A DNA stretch of 64,000 nucleotides, from assembly GCF_014839805.1 (NCBI RefSeq), contig NC_051118.1, forward strand, positions 5,820,391 through 5,884,390, in the 5' to 3' direction. The stretch comes from Manduca sexta. Its lineage: Eukaryota; Arthropoda; Insecta; Lepidoptera; Sphingidae. Positions 55,108 to 64,000 of the stretch are shown piece after piece. The translations under genes and the position numbers were made by a program. Positions within the stretch are counted from its first letter, which is position 1, and each line of letters begins with the position of its first letter. Below the pieces are notes generated by a model. The model was given only the letters and a program-made list of their open reading frames with translations. It was not told the DNA's origin and did not search any database.

Positions 55108-55376
55108 TATCTTTACTAATAATATAAATTCAAAAGTTTGTGAAAATGTTTGTATGTTTGTTAGAAGTAAATGGAGAAACAGCTGAACGGATTTGGATGA
55201 AATGTGGCACACGGATAGACCATGTCCTGGATTAACACATAGGCTCTTTTTATCCGGTAATTTGCTTCAAAGGGAAATGATGGATTTTTTTTAAAATAGG
55301 TTTCGCTGGCGTACAGTATTTTAGGGACTTTTATAATGAAAAATGCTTTTCAAGCGAGGAAGCTGCGAGCAACACA
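55108..55376 (+). mobile_element. Helitron-like family F, 3' end damaged
   Basis: ACTAATATTATAAATTCAAA, ACAGCTGAACGGATTTGGAT, GGATAGACCATGTCCTGGAT and AACACATAGGCTC are the family core. The end reads GCGAGGAAGCTGCGAGCAAC without CTAG. Confidence 0.6.
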
Positions 55377-55439
55377 TTATATATTATATAACAGGCTTTG
55401 TCTAATAAAATAAAAACCAGCATTCATTATTACAAGGAA

Positions 55440-55525
55440 ATGTGGCTTCCTGTTGTGAAAACATGGAAGCCCTGAAGGGGAAATGTTCATTTGTACTCGC
55501 CCGGTTTCGAACCCCGCTATTGAGA
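55440..55525 (-). repeat. tRNA-like SINE head fragment
   Basis: Minus-strand GGGGTTCGAAACCGGGCGAG (around 55500-55520) is a B-box-like block. No cloverleaf or body could be assigned. Weak. Confidence 0.35.
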
Positions 55526-55667
55526 ATGGAAACAATGAATCAAAGCACATCGCGTCAATTACTATGGTGTTTTATGAAGCAAACGTGGGGACGGACAGAC
55601 TTTTTGTTTTGTATTACAACATGGAGATAATCTTTCTTACATTGTTTGGATTCCATTTTGAGACTAA

Positions 55668-55857
55668 CAGTCTTACTTATATAAATGTTGCATTGCTATG
55701 CTTAGTTAAAACACAAATTTACTCGATCAGCTGTAAGTCAAAACCCGCCATCTTGCCTCTTAATAAGGTTTAAATTAGGAAATCGGTGATGTTTTTGACA
55801 CCTATTTAAGCAATTCTTAACCACTTTTTAACCCTAACAAGTTTATAAATAAGACTG
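55668..55857 (-). mobile_element. inverted-repeat MITE family D with TAA target duplication
   Basis: The ends are CAGTCTTACTTATATAAA and TTTATAAATAAGACTG, flanked by TAA on both sides (55665-55667, 55858-55860). A 3-bp TAA (TWA) duplication points to PIF/Harbinger; this is inference from one copy. It carries CCGCCATCTTG at 55744-55754. It lies reversed relative to the other three copies. Confidence 0.82.
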
Positions 55858-55860
55858 TAA

Positions 55861-56439
55861 ATATCGTTAAAAATGAGGTATTTATAACTAGAGATATTTA
55901 AATGAAATTTTTAATGGAATGATATTCATTCACGCGGAAATGGCAAAATCTTTAATAATTCCAATCTCTTTCCTTGTTTTTGCTGTTATTATATTATTAG
56001 TAACTGAAGCAATTATAATATCTTCATAACGACTTATTTGATAGATATACTTTCGCAAAGATATCACCAACCAACCGACCGGTACGAGAATCAACGGCCC
56101 TTCTGCCTCGATCTGTTTTCTTTTTTAAATCTAACTATACGTTTGTTAACTCGGTGAGGGCCGGCTTATGTAAACATACTAGACTTTTAAGCGTTTTAGA
56201 CGCTCGCAACCCTTGCAGATTATGTGGTCATGCTGGGGGCAAACCACTAACGGGTTACGAACCTCGACTCAACGGCCACTGGGAAAGGATTTGACATCAG
56301 CGGTTGTGGAGCCTCGATCTGTCAAACGCTTTTTTTTATAGCAAAGAGTGTAGGTCAAGTCACATATACTCTCACAACAAAATATTTAAACGCTAACAAT
56401 ATTAAACATTGTGTTCTTTATAATTGGGATACATATAGA
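55861..56439. other. presumed intron sequence
   Basis: Words at 56200-56300 (GACGCTCGCAACCCTTGCAG; GGGGGCAAACCACTAACGGG; GAACCTCGACTCAACGGCCA) recall, in reverse, 23965-24090 (GTCTTGAGTCAAGGCTCG; TGGGTTGCCCTCAGCATGGT; CAAGGGTTGCGAGCGCTTGA). This is a dispersed repeat pair of unknown type. Confidence 0.45.
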
Positions 56440-56692
56440 CGTTCTCTCGTCTTAACTATGAATTTGCAGCGCGCATTCTGTCAATCGCTGACAGTTATTT
56501 CAAACAATTGACAGTTATATAAAATTAATATTGTCGTTAAGTTTTCTTAAATTTTCAAATTTTCCGCGCAATTTTTTGAATTTTTTCTTTCACAAGTACC
56601 TTCTCTTGGCAATAACAAACACAACAAAAAAAAATAGTGAAATCGGTCCAGCCGTTCACGCGTGATGGCGTAACCAACGGAAATAGGGATTA
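56440..56692 (-). mobile_element. Helitron-like family E, 3' end damaged
   Basis: It is the reverse of the copy at 37432: TCAATCGCTGACAGTTATTT, CAAACAATTGACAGTTATAT, CCGCGCAATTTTTTGAATTT and TTCACGCGTGATGGCGTAAC. The CTAG terminus is replaced by GACGTTCTCTCGTC. Confidence 0.7.
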
Positions 56693-57712
56693 TGTCAGTT
56701 TACATCAACAGACTGCATCTTACTCGCACACTCGTATTTTAGTTATGCAACAGAACAAACACGAAGAGACAAGGCCACTCACCGCAAAAATTCCGTAATT
56801 ACCTCTAACAGACATTACTGAAATACCGGAATTGTAAAAATGCTTTTCCCGTGTTTACTTTTCCGGTAGAAATTTTACGGTAAGGTTGCCGCGTGCGGAT
56901 TACATTCACAAAACCAATATGCTTTCCGGGATTCGTGTCTTTTTGTTAACTCTTTAAGAATGAATGATAAGGAATGGTTGTGAATGATACAATATCTTTT
57001 TTTTTCGTGCACAAAAACGTGTTATTGCTACTATCACTTGAGGGTGACTTGAACGGTTATGTTGATTTGACCGATTATGTAATGTCAACGGCATTGGACC
57101 GAGTCCCTAACCCCCGAATACTCCCCACCAGCGTACCAACCAAAACCTACGCTGGCCTTCTTTGGCGTATACAAAACGGCCCCGGGGGACATTAAGTACC
57201 TAAGAAACAATATAATATTTAATAAATCTTATGATGCGTTTGCCTACGTTGGACCCTATAACTAACTTACCTATCTCTCTATTGTGTTATAAAGTATATT
57301 AAATAATAAAAAAAGTATTTTAATTATTAAAAGAAATACCAAAATTGTTCACCTTTTCTGCGACTTAAAGAAATAAGTTATAACCGAAGACCGCACTCGC
57401 GTTACATTGTTTCGCTGTTACAATATCTCATTATATCCATCATAATGATATAAAAATAATTACACGCCTCGGACCGCTAGCTCGGGAACTCGACAAACAA
57501 ATTGTTCGAATTGTTTCACCGTCTACATTTTCAGCGTACAATTGAAAATATTTTCTTTGTTTACTCTAGTGTTCTGTTCTTGTATGTTGTCTTTGATAGT
57601 TGTTTGCGGTGTTATTTGTTTTTGGGGACTTTGTGCTTAGTTTTATTTGTGAAATGTACCGTTTAATATTTTTTTATGTTTACGCGAATAATAGACATTA
57701 AAATTAACTAGT
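56693..57712. other. presumed intron with GC-richer patch
   Basis: 57085-57195 is GC-richer (GGACCGAGTCCCTAACCCCC; AACGGCCCCGGGGGACATTA) within a 73-codon frame (56974-57195). It may be a repeat fragment; no splice sites support an exon. Confidence 0.3.
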
Positions 57713-57795
57713 CCGCCCCGTGATCACGAAGGCTGTAAAGTCTTCGAAACGTCGAGAAATTAAAATATAAAAACCGCGTTAAAATCTGAAAAATA
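57713..57795 (+). repeat. dispersed repeat family J
   Basis: CCGCCCCGTGATCACGAAGG, AAAGTCTTCGAAACGTCGAG and AATATAAAAACCGCG match the copy at 39850. Confidence 0.65.
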
Positions 57796-57820
57796 GTTTA
57801 AATTTAATGTACCGTTTAAA

Positions 57821-57994
57821 TTTATACTAATACTGAAGTTGGAGAGTTTGTTTGAATGCGATAATATCAGGAACTACTGAACCGATTTTGAATATTTTTC
57901 ACTGATAGGAAGTTACATTACTCCTGAGTGTTATAGACTACTTTTTATCCCGGGGAAATGTTTATCCCGGCGGGCGTGGCTTGGGAAAAGCTAG
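57821..57994 (+). mobile_element. Helitron-like family F with CTAG end
   Basis: ATACTAATACTGAAGTTGGA, GAACTACTGAACCGATTTTG and ATTACTCCTGAGTGTTATAG are followed by the GGCGGGCGTGGCTTGGGAAA hairpin remnant and CTAG before T at 57995. Confidence 0.6.
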
Positions 57995-58210
57995 TGTTAA
58001 AATAATACTTAAAGTGAATGTGCTGTAAGTTCCAGAGGGGATAATTTGCCGTGCCCGATCAAAAAAAAAGGACGGAGCAAATATTTTGTAAAAATTATTG
58101 AACTATGCTCGGGAATGGTTACGCCTTTTGAAATCTTACTATACGAAATAAAAGTTGTCAGATCACGTTGGGTACTGTAGGCAGTGGTACTAGCCCAGTC
58201 GAGCCAGTCT

Positions 58211-58499
58211 TATCAGCCCTGTATTAATGTCCTACTACTGGGCACGGGTTTCGTCTACTTTTTAGGTCTTAGTCCACCACGTTGGCTTAGTGCGCGTTAG
58301 CAGACTTCACATACCCTCAAAATGTTTATGGAGAACTTCTCAGGTATTCAGATTTTCTCATGTTTTCACTGTTACAGCATGCGATACTTTACAAATAATT
58401 CAAATATTTAGAAAAGTCCGAGGTATACCCTTGAGTTTTGAACCAGCGGATTGTCATCTTGACAGCAAGTTCCACTCCAACTTGTCTATAGCGACTTCT
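58211..58499 (-). mobile_element. SINE family C, old copy
   Basis: TATCAGCCCTGTATTAATGT, CTACTGGGCACGGG, AGTCCACCACGTTGGC and the head remnant TCCAACTTGTCTATAGCGAC are present with many changes and small deletions. Confidence 0.65.
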
Positions 58500-59499
58500 A
58501 AACAGATCACGTACCAATCGGGTATCAATTTTAAAAAGCAGTTTTTCCTATAATCTTCACCATTCTAGTAATATTTCTAAGGCGTCGTTTACACTGACGT
58601 ATAATTAATACGCGACTCGTGTTGCTCGTTAGCCGTGTAACCGGAGGCTGTACGTCGCCTTACGTCGCATCCGAGTTTATGCACAATTTGCAACGTACTT
58701 TAACGCGATAGGGTTTATGAACTGACGAGGTATTGTTACACTGTGTACACGGGTTTATATTTTAAACTGTTCTCTAATTATTTTGAAAAGTTATGTATAC
58801 TTATACCTACACTTCGCGTACGGTCCTATATTATAATAGGCCATCACATTTATTTGAAAACCTAAGATGTTTTCACTTATCATAAACTTCAATATTAATT
58901 CTGGAACCAAAGTTTTATAACATTTTCATAAGCGTTGCACACAGAATGATCTAAATTGTACACCATTATAAAAACTAGCTAGTAATTATACTTAAAATAT
59001 AAAAGAAATGATTACCGTCTGTAATTAAAGTCGGTGTAATCAGAACACCTTCAAGTAAACGTAATTAAAAAAGTTGCGTCTGAAAGGGCGGCGAAACACT
59101 TAAAGTTATCTAATTACAAGTTCCCGCCGCTCAGCAGAATGGATGGGTCGGCGAATTATTCTTTTATAATTTGTACCACTGTTGGGCTTTGTGGTTCAGT
59201 GGAAGTGACTGGGATGTCTTGTTATTAGGTTAAATTAAACCTTATGTAGAGTAAGTAATACATCTTGATTTTATTTCGCTTTGGAACCAAAAATATTTAA
59301 TTTTAATCAAAAACTATTTTTTAATTATCAACAGTACAATTAATTCATTATTTTTGTTGGTCCTACAAATTGTTCTAAGTAACCACATTTTCGTTCCAAA
59401 GCGACTATCATTTCACGGTGTATAGTGCCTTGTTTGGTCTCTAACACTCACGGCTTGTTCTACAAGCTTCAAGTAAATTTTGTTTGGTAGACACACTCA
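58500..59499. other. presumed intron sequence
   Basis: A CG-richer patch lies at 58580-58680 (CGCGACTCGTGTTGCTCGTT; CGTCGCCTTACGTCGCATCC). No coding frame with splice signals. Confidence 0.3.
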
Positions 59500-59724
59500 A
59501 TCCCTTTTATCGCCGAAAAGATAGGTAGAAGCGCAACTGGTGCAATCACTTTTCCCCCGTGTGTATTCCGTCCCATAATGTGATAGGGAGCCTATTGTCA
59601 TATCAAGCACAAAATAAGACTTGGGGCTGATACTAATTAGTACACAATATCACTGCTCGACACGGGTATCGAACCCGAGAACGCTGCAGTCGTACCATAA
59701 TACAACTACGCCACCGAGGCAGTC
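59500..59724 (-). mobile_element. SINE family A, diverged full-length copy
   Basis: The minus-strand head is GACTGCCTCGGTGGCGTAGT, the B-box region is CTCGGGTTCGATACCCGTGT, and the 3' block with GATAGGTAGAAGCGCAACTG (in + orientation) is present. Confidence 0.75.
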
Positions 59725-59867
59725 ATAGTATTTAATTAAGTTGATTGTTATCGTATTAAACAGCTAATGTAGATAGTAATCATTTTATAACCATTTATTT
59801 GAGCCCATAGTTTACAGTGAATTTTGTATTTGGCCGGCTTGTACTTTTATGTGAGGAGTAGCATTTA

Positions 59868-60034
59868 CTCTCCCCTCCACGTCTGTTTGTCTTACCGCGA
59901 CAAACTCAAAAGCATCTGAACGAATTTCGATGACATTTGAGCATCATAGTTTAAGACCCCGGGAAGTACATTTATCCAGGGAAAATAAATATGGGCCTTA
60001 GTAAAAATTCACGCGGGCAAGTCCGCAAGCAAAA
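59868..60034 (+). mobile_element. Helitron-like family F
   Basis: AGCATCTGAACGAATTTCGA, TAAGACCCCGGGAAG and the hairpin remnant CACGCGGGCAAGTCCGCAAG lead to AAAGCCAGT, where the intact end would be CTAG|T. Confidence 0.55.
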
Positions 60035-60995
60035 GCCAGTGAAGAATATATACGCCATAACTTTCGATATTCAAGAACCTTATAAAGTATATCTCTTGAT
60101 ACTTTTGTTAAACAGTCCACCGCTCGGCGAAAGTTTCCTCGGTAAGCTTTTAAAGTCCGTTGACTTTCAAGCTTATTGGGTTTCGCCAACTCCGTATCGG
60201 CTACTGTCAACTTTGCCCACGGCAGTTTTTTCCCCGCCCATTACTCTTTCTGTAAACAACGGGCAAACTTGGGAAATGGGGGAATTGAATTGTGTATAGT
60301 TCGAAATTGGATGGGCGATGTATAGGAAAAACTTTTACGGTAATTATAGTTATTTGGTTTTGTATAAAGAAACTTTAATTTTTTTTATCTTGGTTTTAAG
60401 ATTAATCAATTTTGTTTACGGTGAATTTTTTTTTTTTTTTTTGTTGGAGGCACGCCCTCTGAGCCTTGCAGCCTAGACCGCCGTTTCTTTTCCACGTCCA
60501 TAGTCTTTATTAAAATTCCACGGCCAGAGTCATATCTGTAGTTGACCATTATAAACGTTTATAGACAGCATGACTTTAAAAAATATTATTGTCTATAATG
60601 CAGAAAAAAACATCATCAAATAATCAGATATCAGTGATAGTGATACGTTTGTTTTGGAATTTAAATTACTGAAAAAATTTAATGACTTTGTAAAATTATA
60701 AAATGTAGGTAAATATTGTGTTTGTTCTTTGTCAAAGATTTCATTCACACATTATTCGCTGACACAGCGTCCTTCACCATTCACATGCGAAACAGTTTTC
60801 ACCTACATGAGAACCGTTGAAAACTCACGGCTTTTCACATTGTGTAACACAATGCCTCTCAGTCACCCTTTGACCGCTTTTACGTCGAATAAACATGATT
60901 TTTTCGTTCTATTATAAAAAATGTTTGCTGGAAATATGGTTTGGCAAAATTTTTTGCTATCAGTGTTTGAGTCCTTGCAGGTTTATTTTTTATTT
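60035..60995. other. presumed intron, one possible microexon
   Basis: 60116-60141 is a 26-bp GC-rich piece between TTTTGTTAAACAG and GTAAGC; its phase would accept the exon at 32562 (see findings). A long T run lies at 60427-60442. Frames of 102 (+) and 70 (-) codons here look random. Confidence 0.25.
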
Positions 60996-61125
60996 ATTGT
61001 CTTAGTAGACAAACGGGCAAGGGACCGCTGATGGTACGCAGCATCCGCCTATGGAATTTGCATGAGTCTAACTGTCTTGAAGAAGATGGCAGCATCTCGT
61101 GCTGCTTTGATTATACTCCTGTTAT
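60996..61125 (+). repeat. dispersed repeat fragment, family Q
   Basis: TTGTCTTAGTAGACAAACGG, GCAAGGGACCGCTGATGGTA and CGCAGCATCCGCC resemble a common lepidopteran repeat, recognised from memory. There is one copy here. Confidence 0.4.
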
Positions 61126-62617
61126 AAAAAAAATCTGGGTCTGCTAGAAGTTATTTTCAATTTCGCTTTGTTTTCCATCCGTAGCTGTGAAAAAAATAAG
61201 CAATTTTCTTAGTTTTATTATGATATATGTTTAAGCAATGTTTTTTTTCGTGTTTTTTCCTAAAACGATTTTACGAAGATTTTGAAATTAGTCAAGAGAT
61301 CTGATAACTGAACCGTATAATATTCCCCCCTTTCTAACTTTCCTTTTATTTATTTAAATAGACACAGACCAGAAAATCAAACACCTTTCTAATTCCATAA
61401 CATTCTTTACAACAGCAATCTCTAAACCTCAGTCTGCATTATCATTCAAGTTCACGAATCTTCTTTTTTAAACTGATTTTGTCGACGCGAGGCCTACAAT
61501 TTGTATTCAGGTGACCCAACTATCTGTGTCCCAGTACTATTGTGACCCGGCCTTGTGCCAAAAACCATCCATTGATATGTGAAAATGTATTTAACAGAGC
61601 GCAGTGCTTTGTGCACGGTCGCATTGTGTACGATCTACAATGCTTGTTTGAGTTCGCTTCGTAACAACTCCTTTCTGTAAATACTGTTTGTAATAAACGG
61701 ATATTATATTTGGCATGGTCTGGGTCTTGCATGTTTTCGTGGTTGAATTTTGAATGTAACAAGCTCCAATTATCATAATATTATTTTTAAAGAACTGGTA
61801 AAAAAACGTCCTGTTTCCAACTTATGCTAATTACTTTGAGAGTTAAAATCAATTAACTCGAAGCTAATTCCTGATTAGCGCTGTTTATTGCCTATTCAGA
61901 GACCCTACATGAACATCGCATCAGTCTCTCGAGGACTCCGCCCATTTAAATTAAATCGCCATTTAAACAACACATTTAAAAGATAAATGTGTTCCACAAA
62001 ATAATTACTGAATAATAATAAGATCGTCAAGTCAAGGATTGTGAGGTCGTTTATCATGGGCCGACCTATCAGGCCGGTGATTGATAATAAAAATAAATCT
62101 GTAAACTTAAAAAACTAAAGATTAAAACCTATATGTGGTCTGCAAAGTGATTATGTTGGTAGACCTTTTTTGACCCGCCTTTGGGCGAAAAGGATCCAAT
62201 GTCATTATTTGCTTGACGTTCGATTTACAAATGTCGTGTGTTTAAAATTCATCTATTTTCGGTGCAGCGAAGGCAATGGTATTTTAGACCGTACAGCCAT
62301 AAAATTTTATTAAAAGTTTTAAAGAAATATTAATTATTTTTTTCTGTCCACGATGTTAAATTGGTATGTTGTTCATACATCAATTGATAATCAAATACTC
62401 CGTAGGATTTATACTTCTAAGCAACTGTATTGTGCAAGCATTGTTTTCTTTTGAAGAATATACCAGTGTAATTATCGGTTATCATGAGACTTTTGTCCCA
62501 AGGTGACAAGCGTAAGGCAATGGCTCGCATTATTTTGTAATTAAGGCACCGCGCAGACTGCCGACCTACACCAGAAATACATGACACAAAATGAAGGCAA
62601 CGGACTGTCAATATTTT
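61126..62617. other. presumed intron sequence
   Basis: Minus frames at 61520-61762, 61591-61776 and 62417-62611 (61-80 codons) have no domain. No repeats recognised. Confidence 0.3.
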
Positions 62618-62665
62618 GCTTCAATTTTGTTGAAGCAACTATCAAATAATTATTTTTTGATAGTT
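62618..62665. repeat. two abutting hairpins
   Basis: 62618-62636 is GCTTCAA-TTTTG-TTGAAGC. 62637-62665 is AACTATCAAA, a 9-nt AT loop, then TTTGATAGTT. The stems are perfect (7 and 10 bp) with no gap between the two structures. Function unknown. Confidence 0.75.
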
Positions 62666-62898
62666 TTGATTAATAGAGGCAATGTTCTATATTAAAGTCA
62701 AGACAACGAAATATTTTAAGCTTCTTTCTTTACGGTTTTTTTTTTTTTGTGTTTTTGGTACACTAATATTTACCCTCACTTCTTGGCTACAAGGTAAATA
62801 TAAAGCGACAGTGCAACCAATATCTGCTTTTTTCTGTAGATTAGTGACGCTAACGGACCAGTTCTGTGGCTGGGCCGTACGCCCACTTTTGTCTACTT
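62666..62898. other. presumed intron sequence
   Basis: The first part of a 129-codon frame (62682-63071) lies here. That frame continues into SINE A and is not a gene. Confidence 0.35.
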
Positions 62899-63168
62899 AC
62901 ACACATACATACACATCATCACGCATTTATCCCCGAAGGCTAAGCAGAGGCGCAACCAGGGCACCCACTTTCCGCCAAGTGTGTTCTGTCCCCGGATGTG
63001 ATAGGGGGCGAGCCTATCGCCATATCACAATATCCAGAACAAATTCCAGACTCCGGGCTGATACTGAGTAGAAAAGCCCAAATTTCACTTTGCCCGACCC
63101 GGGATTCGAACCCAGGACCTCAGAGCGCTGCTGCACCGCGCATGCAGTACAACTACGCCATCGAGGCA
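62899..63168 (-). mobile_element. SINE family A, full length
   Basis: The minus-strand head reads TGCCTCGATGGCGTAGTTGT, the B box TGGGTTCGAATCCCGGGTCG is nearly canonical, and the ATAAATGCGTGATG end is present. GTCTACTT at 62891-62898 and 63169-63176 is a probable target duplication. This is the best-preserved copy of the family. Confidence 0.85.
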
Positions 63169-64000
63169 GTCTACTTGTTGACTTAAATAACCTTTAAATT
63201 TTTTTAATTTTTTTTGTAGATTGTTTCAGTTGGACAATACTCTGTCTATTCTTTATATCTATTATGGCAACTCCCAATGACGTCTGCGCAGCGCCTTACA
63301 GTTCTGGGTGGCGTTGCTATTTATGGGCAGGCGCGGCGCTTACCAGGCGTGCGCACGCTCATCATTTAGTTGCATAAAAAATATGATAGGATAATCAGGT
63401 TTTCATTGGTCGCAAATTGCATTATGACTGACAATCATTTTTTTTTTATTAATATAAGTAATTTTAAGAATTAGGGTATGTAAGAAAAAATTGGTGAAAT
63501 TTGCCTTTTTTATTTACACTTCCATTGGTTACAACTCACTGATTGACTGGTCCTATGATTAAAGTAATGGAAAATATTCCAAGGATTTTATTATAATTTC
63601 CTTAAACCACAAACCCTGAAAACGTTTATTATGTACGTTTATTAGTAACTTAATAACACTGCAAACATAATAAAAAATTCTCCATAAAAGTCTATCAAAC
63701 ATATTCCTAGTTTCATAAAAGTGCGGTGCGGACCGCGGGAACCCGCTGTTCCCGGGGTTTTAATGCGGGATTTCGTTGAGGGATCGACTGCACGCCGAGG
63801 TGGATTTAAAAATATTATTCAGACGGCTTGCTCCCCTTTGTGGAGGGTTTTAACGACTCGCGTCGGATTTTGTGAATGGAAAAATCAAATTTCAGAAATG
63901 TGTTTCTTTTGAAGATCGGATGTGTTCGTTTTGCTTCTGTATTTATTGGATAATGGGTTAGTATTCGTCTTATGTTAGTGATGTGGGTGGTTTGTATAGC
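63169..64000. other. presumed intron with family H remnant and GC-richer end
   Basis: At about 63285-63365, TGGGTGGCGTTGCTATTTAT with GGCGCTTACCAGGCG looks like a family H piece. At 63721-63800, GTGCGGTGCGGACCGCGGGA and CCCGCTGTTCCCGGGG are GC-rich within a 63-codon frame to 63912; no splice sites support an exon. Confidence 0.3.

Noticed and set aside
57085..57195. GC-rich end of a 73-codon frame as an exon
   Set aside because: No acceptor or donor at its edges and no similarity I can name; probably a repeat piece.
62682..63071. 129-codon frame
   Set aside because: The second half is SINE A and the first half is AT-rich intron-like sequence.

Overview
The window reads as nuclear DNA of an insect, most probably a moth or butterfly (Lepidoptera). 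It is AT-rich, has no long open reading frame and no operon-like gene packing, and is crowded with degraded dispersed repeats. The organism call rests on recognising lepidopteran-type repeats: several tRNA-headed SINE families, Helitron-like elements with 5'-TC and 3'-CTAG ends sitting between A and T, small inverted-repeat elements, and LINE 3' ends with a GATGAT tail. No species is claimed, and no database was searched.

Only one stretch looks like a cellular protein-coding exon: 32562-32629 on the + strand. It has a good start context, an in-frame stop just upstream, 20 of 22 codons ending in G or C in an AT-rich setting, and a consensus splice donor at 32630. I read it as the first coding exon of an unidentified gene whose other exons lie far downstream, probably outside the window. 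The bases before it hold two short upstream ORFs, a GTCACGTGAC palindrome and a cluster of GTGGTG words, as expected of a promoter or 5' leader. If so, everything after 32630 is intron and everything before about 32.4 kb is upstream sequence. A second coding-like stretch (46056-46286, no ATG) is more likely a fragment of a dispersed repeat.

Layout. 1-19 kb: nested and overlapping SINEs (families A, B, C, K), three copies of a roughly 190-bp inverted-repeat element (family D) and a LINE 3' relic at 11.4 kb. 19-27 kb: Helitron-like copies, a largely unique 4.7-kb stretch with paired hairpins at 24.4 kb, and a perfect 34-bp palindrome at 26.4 kb. 27-32 kb: a TTAA-flanked element, a TA-flanked element and a 112-bp tandem duplication. 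32.5 kb: the candidate exon. 33-43 kb: sparse intron-like sequence with an intact Helitron-like element (37.4 kb) and a full TTAA element (42.7 kb). 43-47 kb: a dense patch of SINE-like fragments. 47.8-49.0 kb: a 1.19-kb fold-back element with 506-bp arms. 49-64 kb: an inverted SINE pair, a 90-bp tandem array, an 18-G run and further SINE and Helitron-like copies.

Family letters (A-R) are labels made for this annotation. Coordinates of degraded copies are good to roughly 10-20 bp; those with target-site duplications or terminal motifs are exact. No tRNA or rRNA gene, CRISPR array or bacterial-type feature was seen, and no new biological system is claimed.
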